A stretch of DNA of 57,246 bases from Comamonadaceae bacterium (GTDB taxonomy: Bacteria > Pseudomonadota > Gammaproteobacteria > Burkholderiales > Burkholderiaceae_C), in NCBI GenBank assembly GCA_947455465.1, contig CANGNS010000023.1, forward strand, positions 1 through 57,246, given 5' to 3'. The stretch's first letter is position 1, and each line of letters opens with the position of its first letter. The translations under genes were made by a program, and so were the position numbers. Under the pieces are notes generated by a model. That model made no database searches, was not told the DNA's origin, and worked only from the letters and a program-made list of their open reading frames with translations. Below are positions 8,218-14,841 of this stretch, piece after piece.

Positions 8218-9399
8218 ATGCCCAAAATGATGCTCAGCCAAGGCGCCATGGCCGCGCTGCGTTGCCCGCCGGAGCAGGCCAAAGTGGACATTTTTGACCT
8301 CGGCTGCAAGGGCCTGATGCTCGAAATCCGCAAATCCGGCACCGCCACCTGGTATTTCCGTTACTCCGACCGGCGCGCCAACCAGCGCCAATACCGCCTG
8401 GGCGGCGCCGACACGCTCAGCCTCAAGGCGGCCCGCGCCCGCATTGACGAGCTGCGCGCCGAGCTCAGCCTGGGCCGCGACCCCCAAGAGCAGCGCCAGG
8501 TGCAGCGCGCCGCGCCCACCTTTGCCGAGTTCATTGCCGAGCGTTATCTGCCCTTTATCCAGGGCTACAAGCGCTCCTGGCGCTCGGACGACTCGTATTT
8601 GCGCAACCACCTGCTGCCCGCCCTGGGCAGCAAGTACCTGGACGCCATCAGCCGGGAAGACGTGGTGCGCTTTCACCACAGCATGCGCGCCGCCGGCTAC
8701 GCGCTGGGTACCTGCAACCGCTGCCTGGTGCTCCTCAAATACGCTTTCAACCTGGCCTTGCGCTGGGAAATCGCCGGCCTGGCCTCCAATCCGGCCAAAG
8801 ATTGCGCGCTTTTTGAAGACCTGGACAAAAAAGAGCGCTTTCTCACCCCCGCCGAGACCGAGCGCCTTTACGAGGCCGTGCGCCGCAGCGACAACGCCAT
8901 GCTGCAGTACATCGTGCCCGCGCTCATACTCACCGGCGCGCGCAAGCGCGAGGTGCTCAGCGCCCGCTGGCAAGACTTCGATTTCACGCGCAAGCAGTGG
9001 CGCATCCCCATTACCAAGCTGGGCCGGGCGCGCCATGTGCCCATTTCGGACGCGCTCGAGCGCCTGCTGCACAGCGTGCCGCGCACCGAGGGCTGCGCCT
9101 ACGTGTTTGCCAACCCCCAAACCGGCCGCCCCTACGTGAGCGTGTTTTGCGCCTGGGACACGGCGCGCAAACTCGCCGACCTGGCCGACGTGCGCATGCA
9201 CGACCTGCGGCACAGCTTTGCCTCGTTTTTGGTCAATGCCGGGCGCTCTTTGTACGAGGTGCAAAGGCTGCTGGGCCACACCCAGGTCAAAACCACGCAG
9301 CGCTACGCCCATTTGTCCCAAGAGACCTTGTTGGACGCGGCCAATGCCGCCAACGCGTCCATGGGTGCGGGCTTTTTGGGGGCGGCGGGGGCGGGTTAG
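8218..9399 (+). CDS. Tyrosine recombinase / P4-type integrase
   Basis: A 393-residue site-specific recombinase. An N-terminal DUF4102-like arm-binding domain (residues about 1-95) is followed by a SAM-like core-binding domain (about 100-190). The catalytic domain shows TGARKREVL (first Arg), HDLRH (His and second Arg), LLGHTQ (His) and TQRYAHL (nucleophilic Tyr), so it looks intact. The ATG is preceded by GGAGG at 7-bp spacing. No tRNA, phage or other island genes adjoin it and I saw no obvious att repeats. It could be an island remnant or a DNA-rearranging partner of the neighbouring surface protein; the sequence does not decide. Confidence 0.93.
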   Translation: MPKMMLSQGAMAALRCPPEQAKVDIFDLGCKGLMLEIRKSGTATWYFRYSDRRANQRQYRLGGADTLSLKAARARIDELRAELSLGRDPQEQRQVQRAAPTFAEFIAERYLPFIQGYKRSWRSDDSYLRNHLLPALGSKYLDAISREDVVRFHHSMRAAGYALGTCNRCLVLLKYAFNLALRWEIAGLASNPAKDCALFEDLDKKERFLTPAETERLYEAVRRSDNAMLQYIVPALILTGARKREVLSARWQDFDFTRKQWRIPITKLGRARHVPISDALERLLHSVPRTEGCAYVFANPQTGRPYVSVFCAWDTARKLADLADVRMHDLRHSFASFLVNAGRSLYEVQRLLGHTQVKTTQRYAHLSQETLLDAANAANASMGAGFLGAAGAG

Positions 9400-9470
9400 G
9401 GCGCACCTACGGGAACTTGTGCGTCAAAATACCGCACCTTTGCTCCCCGCCCCTGTTGCATCTGTTGGAA

Positions 9471-10487
9471 ATGCCCGCCATAAAAAACACCGCAAGCCCC
9501 CCGCGCCCGTTTCGCTGCGTCTTCCTGACGCTGCCCAACTACTCGCTCATCGCGCTGTCCAGCGCCGTCGAGGCGCTGCGCATGGCCAACCGCGTGGCCG
9601 GGCAGGAGGCTTACCAGTGGAGCATCGCCAGCCTGGGCGGCCACCCGGTGGCGGCCAGCAACGGCCTGGCGCTGGCGCCCACCGTGGCGCTGGCCGACGT
9701 GGCGCAGGCGCATATTGTGTTTGTCTGCGGCGGCATCGAGATCGAGGCTGCTTGCACTGCCGACGTCATGTCCGCGCTGCGCCGCCTCTCGCGCCGCCAG
9801 GTGGCTCTGGGCGCGCTGTGCACTGGCGGCTACGTGCTGGCCAAGGCCGGCCTGCTGGACGGCTACAAGGCCGTCGTCCACTGGGAGAACATGACGGCCC
9901 TGGAGGAGCGCTTCCCCAAGGTGGTGTTCTCCCGGCAGCTCTTTGCCATCGACCGCGACCGCTACACCTGCACCGGCGGCGTGGCGCCGCTGGACCTGAT
10001 GCTCAACATCATCCAAAGCCACCTGGGCAAGGATGTGGCGCCCATGATCTCGGACCAGTTCATCCTGGACCGCATCCGCAACGACCAGGACCGCCAGCAC
10101 GTGCCCCTGATGGCGCGCGTGGGCCTGTTCCACGAAAACCTGATCGAGGCCGCCGCCCTCATGGAGGCCAACCTGGAGGAGCCGCTCTCGCTGGACGAGA
10201 TCGCCTCTTTGGTGGGCGTCTCGCGCCGGCAGATCGAGCGCCTCTTTAAGCGCTATGTGGGCGAGGTACCCACCAAATACTATTTAGATATGCGCCTGCG
10301 CCGTGCGCGCAGCCTCTTGCTGCAGACAGCCATGTCGGTGATGGAGATCGCCGTGGCCTGCGGATTCCAGTCGCCGCCGCACTTCTCCAAGTGCTACCGC
10401 GACCTGTTTGGCCACACGCCCAGCGCCGAGCGGCGCAACAGCCGCCTGGCCTTGCTCAGCCCGGGCGCTGGGCCCACGCCGGTGTAG
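9471..10487 (+). CDS. GlxA-family AraC regulator, GbdR-like
   Basis: A 338-residue regulator. A DJ-1/PfpI-like class I glutamine-amidotransferase-fold sensor domain (residues about 15-190, with the elbow ALCTGGYVLA) is followed by a C-terminal AraC-type double helix-turn-helix (about 225-330, DEIASLVGVSRRQIERLF and GFQSPPHFSKCYRDLFG). This architecture and the VHWENMTALEERFP segment match the ArgR/GbdR/CdhR group that senses choline-, betaine- or carnitine-derived ligands in Pseudomonas. It lies directly upstream of the corrinoid/one-carbon operon with a choline dehydrogenase-like gene further on, so control of betaine-linked methyl metabolism is a reasonable inference. The ligand is untested. 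Confidence 0.88.
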   Translation: MPAIKNTASPPRPFRCVFLTLPNYSLIALSSAVEALRMANRVAGQEAYQWSIASLGGHPVAASNGLALAPTVALADVAQAHIVFVCGGIEIEAACTADVMSALRRLSRRQVALGALCTGGYVLAKAGLLDGYKAVVHWENMTALEERFPKVVFSRQLFAIDRDRYTCTGGVAPLDLMLNIIQSHLGKDVAPMISDQFILDRIRNDQDRQHVPLMARVGLFHENLIEAAALMEANLEEPLSLDEIASLVGVSRRQIERLFKRYVGEVPTKYYLDMRLRRARSLLLQTAMSVMEIAVACGFQSPPHFSKCYRDLFGHTPSAERRNSRLALLSPGAGPTPV

Positions 10488-10515
10488 GGCTTCAATTGCT
10501 TGCATTGCACACGCA

Positions 10516-10539
10516 TTGACACCGTGTCGTATGGCGACA
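10516..10539 (+). promoter_or_regulatory. Candidate operator upstream of the corrinoid operon
   Basis: An inverted repeat TGTCG-N5-CGACA (10525-10539) lies 110 bp before the corrinoid protein start. It directly follows a TTGACA hexamer (10516-10521) that has no convincing -10 partner at normal spacing, as expected for an activated promoter. It is a good candidate binding site for the adjacent AraC-type regulator. Confidence 0.45.
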
Positions 10540-10648
10540 ATGCCGGGTCGCTAAACTATCAGCAGCAGGGGCACGGCCCCCGTACATTCTGACCGCAATG
10601 TGCATCCGCCAAGGATGGCACCCGCACACAACCCGAAGGAGCTTGCCC

Positions 10649-11350
10649 GTGGCTGAAGAATTTGATGATCTGGACCTCAATTCGCTCAACGATGAAGAGT
10701 TGACCGAGCAAGTCCATGACGACCTCTACAACGGGCTGCGCGAAGAGGTCATCGAAGCCACCAACATCCTGCTCGGGCGCGGCTGGTCGGCCAGCCGGGT
10801 GCTCGATGACGCCCTGGTCGAGGGCATGCGCATCGTGGGCGTGGACTTTCGCGACGGCATTTTGTTCGTCCCCGAGGTGCTGCTGGCGGCCAACGCCATG
10901 AAGGGCGGCATGGAAATTTTGCGCCCCCTGCTGGCCGAGACCGGCGTGGAGCCCATCGGCAAGATGGTCATCGGCACCGTCAAGGGCGACATCCACGACA
11001 TCGGCAAAAACCTGGTGGGCATGATGATGGAAGGCGCCGGCTTTGAGGTGATCGACCTGGGCATCAACAACCCGGTCGAAAAATACATCGAAGCCCTGCA
11101 AGAGCACAAGCCTGACATTTTGGGCATGTCCGCGCTGCTGACCACCACCATGCCTTACATGAAGGTCGTGATCGACACCCTCAAAGAAAAAGGCCTGCGC
11201 GATGACTACATCGTGCTGGTGGGCGGCGCCCCGCTCAATGAAGAGTTTGGTAAAGCCGTGGGCGCTGACGCTTACTGCCGCGACGCCGGTGTGGCTGTGG
11301 AGACCGCCAAGACCTTGATTGCTGCGCGTCGCGCTGCGGCCCGCGCCTGA
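10649..11350 (+). CDS. Corrinoid (B12-binding) methyl-carrier protein
   Basis: A 233-residue two-domain carrier. A helical cap domain (residues about 10-95) is followed by a Rossmann-like B12-binding domain with GDIHDIGKNLV near residue 115. That is the D-x-H-x-x-G motif whose His replaces the lower axial ligand of cobalamin. The same pair of domains forms the central part of MetH and the small corrinoid proteins of methyltransferase systems. Start GTG 10649 was chosen because AAGGAG (10636-10641) sits 7 bp upstream; the ATG at 10598 has no such site. It opens the operon. It should shuttle a methyl group between the folate methyltransferase at 13920 and a second methyltransferase, possibly the homocysteine enzyme at 18786. 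Confidence 0.93.
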   Translation: MAEEFDDLDLNSLNDEELTEQVHDDLYNGLREEVIEATNILLGRGWSASRVLDDALVEGMRIVGVDFRDGILFVPEVLLAANAMKGGMEILRPLLAETGVEPIGKMVIGTVKGDIHDIGKNLVGMMMEGAGFEVIDLGINNPVEKYIEALQEHKPDILGMSALLTTTMPYMKVVIDTLKEKGLRDDYIVLVGGAPLNEEFGKAVGADAYCRDAGVAVETAKTLIAARRAAARA

Positions 11351-11364
11351 TATCCCCCTCGGGC

Positions 11365-11982
11365 ATGGCCGCTGCCGCAAACACCTTGGTGATTGCCTGC
11401 GGCGCCCTGGCCCGGGAAATCATCGCGCTGCGCCAGGCCAACGGCTGGTCGCACATGGAAGTGACCTGCCTGCCCGCCGAGCTGCATAACCGCCCGGAAA
11501 AAATTCCGGCCCTGGTGCGCGAGAAAATCCAGCGCTTTCGGCCCGCTTATCCGCACATGTTTGTCGCCTACGCCGACTGCGGCACCGGCGGCCTGCTCGA
11601 TGCGGTGCTGCGCGAGGAGGGCGTAGAGCGGCTCTCCGGGGCGCACTGCTACGAGTTTTACGCCGGCGAGGCCGCCTTTGCGCAGATGGCGCAGGCCGAG
11701 CTGGGCACGTTTTACCTGACCGATTTTTTGCTGCGGCACTTTGAGCGACTCATCATGCATGGCCTGGGAATCGACAAGCACCCGCAGCTGCTGCCCATGT
11801 ACTTTGGCAACTACACCACGCTGATGTACCTGTGCCAAAAAGAGAGCCCCGAGGGTATCGCCCAGGGCCAGCGCGCTGCGCAGCGGCTGGGCTTGGCCTT
11901 TGCCTACCGCGTCACCGGCTACGGCGATCTGCAAACCGAACTGACAAACCATAGCGAGAAAGTCATCCAATGGCAAAACTGA
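11365..11982 (+). CDS. DUF1638 family protein
   Basis: A 205-residue soluble protein of the DUF1638 family, recognised by the opening VIACGALAREI and later YADCGTGG and HCYEFYAG segments. The biochemical role of this family is not established to my knowledge. It is the second gene of the corrinoid operon, 14 bp after the carrier gene, and overlaps the next gene by 13 bp, so the three products are probably made together. Conserved Cys and His residues (CGALARE, YADCGTGG, AHCYEF) could bind metal or cobalamin, but that is speculation. Involvement in corrinoid-dependent methyl transfer is inferred from context. Confidence 0.85.
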   Translation: MAAAANTLVIACGALAREIIALRQANGWSHMEVTCLPAELHNRPEKIPALVREKIQRFRPAYPHMFVAYADCGTGGLLDAVLREEGVERLSGAHCYEFYAGEAAFAQMAQAELGTFYLTDFLLRHFERLIMHGLGIDKHPQLLPMYFGNYTTLMYLCQKESPEGIAQGQRAAQRLGLAFAYRVTGYGDLQTELTNHSEKVIQWQN

Positions 11983-12335
11983 TTGTGATTTCCTGGCGCG
12001 ACCTGCCCGCCCAGGTGGTGGTCAAGCGCGGGCGCGAGACCGGCAAGGTGCAGCTCTCGCACCGTTTTCAGGAGGCGGTGGACCGCGCCGCCATGCGCGC
12101 GGGCAAGTCCAGCGCGGGCGACTACCTGGCCGACTGGAAGCGCAGCGAGCCGCGTGAGTGCGGCGACGACATCCAGGCCGAGGCCAATGCCGAGGCTGCC
12201 CGCATTGAGGCGCACTACTCCGACGACGATTTGCTGCGCATCATCCGCGCCCACGGCGTGGACACCACGCTGGCCACGCCCACCGTCCTGGCCGAGGACG
12301 AGTCCGGCGTGCCCCTGCCCGAAGGGGAGCACTGA
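11970..12335 (+). CDS. 'Virulence factor' (PF13769-like) small protein
   Basis: A 121-residue protein of a family carrying the uninformative database name 'virulence factor'. It opens MAKLIVISWRDLPAQVVVKR and then has an alpha-helical, acidic second half. It overlaps DUF1638 by 13 bp and the following gene by 1 bp, an arrangement that implies tight co-expression. Nothing in it indicates virulence. In this context it is more likely an accessory of the split methyl-transfer or methylene-folate reductase system, for example a scaffold or maturation factor. That role is inference. Confidence 0.8.
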   Translation: MAKLIVISWRDLPAQVVVKRGRETGKVQLSHRFQEAVDRAAMRAGKSSAGDYLADWKRSEPRECGDDIQAEANAEAARIEAHYSDDDLLRIIRAHGVDTTLATPTVLAEDESGVPLPEGEH

Positions 12336-12808
12336 TGTACAGCGTGCGCCGTTGGTCGGTGCGCCATGCGCGCGGCCTGGAAATTTTTTACAAGGCCTTT
12401 GAGCGCGTGGTGGTAGCCCTGCACCCGCTGTTCAAAGCCCTCGGCTACCAACGCCTGGAAAAGCCAGTTGCCGTGGTCGAAAAAGCCGTCAAGGGCTTTT
12501 TGTTTGACTGCCAGATGTGCGGCCAGTGCGCCCTGTCGAGCACCGGCATGTCCTGCTCCATGAACTGCCCCAAAACCATTCGCAACGGCCCGTGCGGCGG
12601 CGTGCGCGCCAACGGCAACTGCGAAGTCAAGCCCGAGATGCGCTGCGTCTGGGTCGAGGCCTTCGAGGGCAGCGGGCGCATGCAAGCGGGCCGCGAGGCC
12701 ATCAAGGTGGTGCAGTTTGCGGTCGACGGGCGCCTCAAGGGCAGCTCGTCCTGGCTGCGCGTGGCCCGCGAGAAGGGCGAACCCCAGGCACAGGAGGCCA
12801 AAGCATGA
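12335..12808 (+). CDS. MTHFR C-terminal (MetV-like) cysteine-rich protein
   Basis: A 157-residue protein matching the methylenetetrahydrofolate reductase C-terminal family (MetV of acetogens). The core has a dense cysteine pattern: DCQMCGQCALSSTGMSC, then SMNCPKTIRNGPCGGVR and NGNCEV, with later MRCVW. That is about eight cysteines able to bind an iron-sulfur cluster or zinc. It begins one base inside the previous stop and ends in an ATGA overlap with the MetF-type gene, so MetV and MetF homologues are probably a complex. In acetogens MetV supports electron input to MetF. Its presence in a presumed aerobe suggests a reductase that does not rely on the usual simple NADH-flavin mechanism. Confidence 0.85.
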   Translation: MYSVRRWSVRHARGLEIFYKAFERVVVALHPLFKALGYQRLEKPVAVVEKAVKGFLFDCQMCGQCALSSTGMSCSMNCPKTIRNGPCGGVRANGNCEVKPEMRCVWVEAFEGSGRMQAGREAIKVVQFAVDGRLKGSSSWLRVAREKGEPQAQEAKA

Positions 12809-13845
12809 GGTTTGACGACGAGCCGGTACCCGGCTACCCCCTACCCATCCTGCCCGGCCACACTTCGCCGGGGCGCCTGGAGCGCGTGCTGCGCAGTGGC
12901 GGCTTTGCCATCACCGCCGAGCTGGAGCCGCCCGATTCGGCCGACCCCAGCGAGGTCTACCGCCGCGCCAAAGTGTTTGACGGCTATGTGGACGCCATCA
13001 ATGCCACCGACGGCAGCGGCGCCAACTGCCATATGTCCAGCCTGGCCGTGTGCGCTTTGCTCACCCGTGTGGGCTACGCGCCGGTGATGCAGATCTCCTG
13101 CCGCGACAAAAACCGCATTGCCATCCAGGGCGACATCCTGGGTGCAGCGGCCATGGGTGTGTGCAATATTTTGTGCCTGAGTGGCGACGGCGTGCAAAGC
13201 GGCGACCATCCGCAGGCCAAGCCGGTGTTTGATCTGGACTGCATGTCGCTGCTGGAGATTGGCCGCGCCATGCGCGACGAGCGGCGCTTCCAAAGCGGGC
13301 GCAAAGTGACGTTTGCGCCGCGCGTGTTTTTGGGTGCGGCCGCCAACCCCTTTGGCCAGCCTTTTGACTGGCGCGCCCAGCGCCTGGCCAAAAAGGTAGC
13401 TGCTGGCGCCCAGTTCATCCAGACCCAGTACTGCTACGACGTGCCGCGCCTGCGCACCTACATGAAGGAAGTGGAAGACCTGGGGCTCTTGGACAAGGTC
13501 TTTATTTTGGTGGGCGTGGGCCCCATGCGCTCGGCCAAGGTGGCCGAGTGGATGCGCAGCAATGTGCCGGGCGTGCACATTCCGGACGCCGTCATCAAAC
13601 GCATGGCCGGGGCCGAAAAGCCCGCCGCCGAGGGCCGCAAAATCTGCACCGAGCTGATCCAGGAAGTCAAAGAGATCAAGGGCGTGGCCGGTGTGCACAT
13701 CATGGCCTACCGCCAAGAGGACGCGGTGCCCGAGATGGTGACCAACTCGGGCGTGCTCCAAGGCCGTGTGCCCTGGTACCCCGGCCGCGATGGCGACACG
13801 CCAGAGGTGGCGCACATCCCGCCGCCGCAGGTGGAAGTTGCCTAA
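12805..13845 (+). CDS. metF: Methylenetetrahydrofolate reductase, MetF-type
   Basis: A 346-residue TIM-barrel flavoenzyme of the MetF family, interconverting 5,10-methylene- and 5-methyl-tetrahydrofolate. Recognisable segments are the first strand ITAELEPPDSADP near residue 36, LCLSGDGVQSGDHP near 128, GAAANPFGQPFDW near 172 and AGAQFIQTQYCYDVPRL near 193. The N-terminal 25 residues are an extension. ATG 12805 lies in a 4-bp overlap with the upstream gene and has CAGGAGG 7 bp before it. Together with the Cys-rich partner it forms a MetF-MetV pair supplying, or consuming, methyl-folate for the pterin-binding methyltransferase encoded next. Confidence 0.92.
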   Translation: MRFDDEPVPGYPLPILPGHTSPGRLERVLRSGGFAITAELEPPDSADPSEVYRRAKVFDGYVDAINATDGSGANCHMSSLAVCALLTRVGYAPVMQISCRDKNRIAIQGDILGAAAMGVCNILCLSGDGVQSGDHPQAKPVFDLDCMSLLEIGRAMRDERRFQSGRKVTFAPRVFLGAAANPFGQPFDWRAQRLAKKVAAGAQFIQTQYCYDVPRLRTYMKEVEDLGLLDKVFILVGVGPMRSAKVAEWMRSNVPGVHIPDAVIKRMAGAEKPAAEGRKICTELIQEVKEIKGVAGVHIMAYRQEDAVPEMVTNSGVLQGRVPWYPGRDGDTPEVAHIPPPQVEVA

Positions 13846-13919
13846 AGAGTGGCCCGCGGCAGGACAGCTTATTTAATTCCCCCGAAAATCGTTTTCATAG
13901 TTCAGCAAAAGGATTCAGC

Positions 13920-14837
13920 GTGACCGATACCATCATCAGTTCTGCGACCAAAGAGGTCGTCATCGGCTTTGACCGCCCATTCGTCATCATCGGCGAGCGC
14001 ATCAACCCCACGGGCCGCAAAATCATGGCCGCCGAAATGATGGCCGGCGACTACAGCCGCGTCATCGCCGATGCGCTGGCGCAGGTCGAGGCCGGCGCGC
14101 ACATGCTGGACGTCAACGCCGGCATCCCGCTGGCCGACGAGCCGGGCATGCTGGCCAAGGCCATCCAGCTGGTGCAAGGCGTCACCGATGTGCCCATTTC
14201 CATCGACTCGTCCATCGTCGCCGCCCTGGAGGCGGGCCTGGCGGTGTACAAGGGCAAGGCCTTGGTCAACTCGGTCACCGGCGAGGAAGACCGCCTGGAA
14301 ACCGTGCTGCCGCTGGTCAAAAAATACGGCGCAGCCGTGGTGGCCATCTCCAATGACGAGACCGGCATCTCGCAAGACCCGGACGTGCGTTTTGCCGTCG
14401 CTAAAAAGATTGTGGAGCGCGCTGCCGACTACGGCATCCCCGCCTGCGACATCGTGGTGGACCCGCTGGTCATGCCTATTGGCGCGATCAACCAGGCCGG
14501 TGTGCAGGTCATGCGCCTGGTGCACCGCCTGCGCACCGAGCTCAAGGTCAACACCACCTGCGGCGCCTCCAATGTGAGCTTTGGCCTGCCCGAGCGCAAT
14601 GGCATCAACGCCGGTTTCCTGACCATGGCCATGGCCTCGGGCATGACCTCGGCCATCACCAACCCGCTGCACGCCGAAGTGGTGCGCGCCATCATGTCTG
14701 CCGACGTGATGATGGGCCACGACCCCGACTGCGCCCGCTGGATCCGCAAATTCCGCGAAGTGCCCGCCATGGGCGCCGATGGCGAAATGGCCCGGGGCCG
14801 CCGCGACACCAGCAACCGCCGCCGCCGCGAGTCTTAA
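13920..14837 (+). CDS. Methyltetrahydrofolate:corrinoid methyltransferase (pterin-binding)
   Basis: A 305-residue pterin-binding TIM barrel of the dihydropteroate-synthase/MeTr family, related to AcsE and to the folate domain of MetH. Key segments are VIIGERINPTGRK (residues about 20-32), MLDVNAGIPLADE, ISIDSSI, LVNSVTGEEDR, VVAISNDETG and NTTCGASNVSFGLP. The Asp and Asn residues of DVNAG and SNVSFGLP bind the pterin in this family. GTG 13920 is the chosen start, with AAAAGGA about 7 bp upstream. It should move the methyl group between N5 of folate and Co(I) of the corrinoid protein encoded at 10649. The direction is not set by sequence; the methionine-synthase reading runs from folate to corrinoid. 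Confidence 0.92.
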   Translation: MTDTIISSATKEVVIGFDRPFVIIGERINPTGRKIMAAEMMAGDYSRVIADALAQVEAGAHMLDVNAGIPLADEPGMLAKAIQLVQGVTDVPISIDSSIVAALEAGLAVYKGKALVNSVTGEEDRLETVLPLVKKYGAAVVAISNDETGISQDPDVRFAVAKKIVERAADYGIPACDIVVDPLVMPIGAINQAGVQVMRLVHRLRTELKVNTTCGASNVSFGLPERNGINAGFLTMAMASGMTSAITNPLHAEVVRAIMSADVMMGHDPDCARWIRKFREVPAMGADGEMARGRRDTSNRRRRES

Positions 14838-14841
14838 ACCT

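Noticed and set aside
8095..9321. Long minus-strand frame opposite the recombinase gene
   Set aside because: The plus strand encodes a recombinase with all catalytic residues; the antisense frame has no features.
8218..9399. Prophage or integrative element headed by the integrase
   Set aside because: No excisionase, replication, structural or other island genes adjoin it, and no tRNA att site or flanking repeat was seen.
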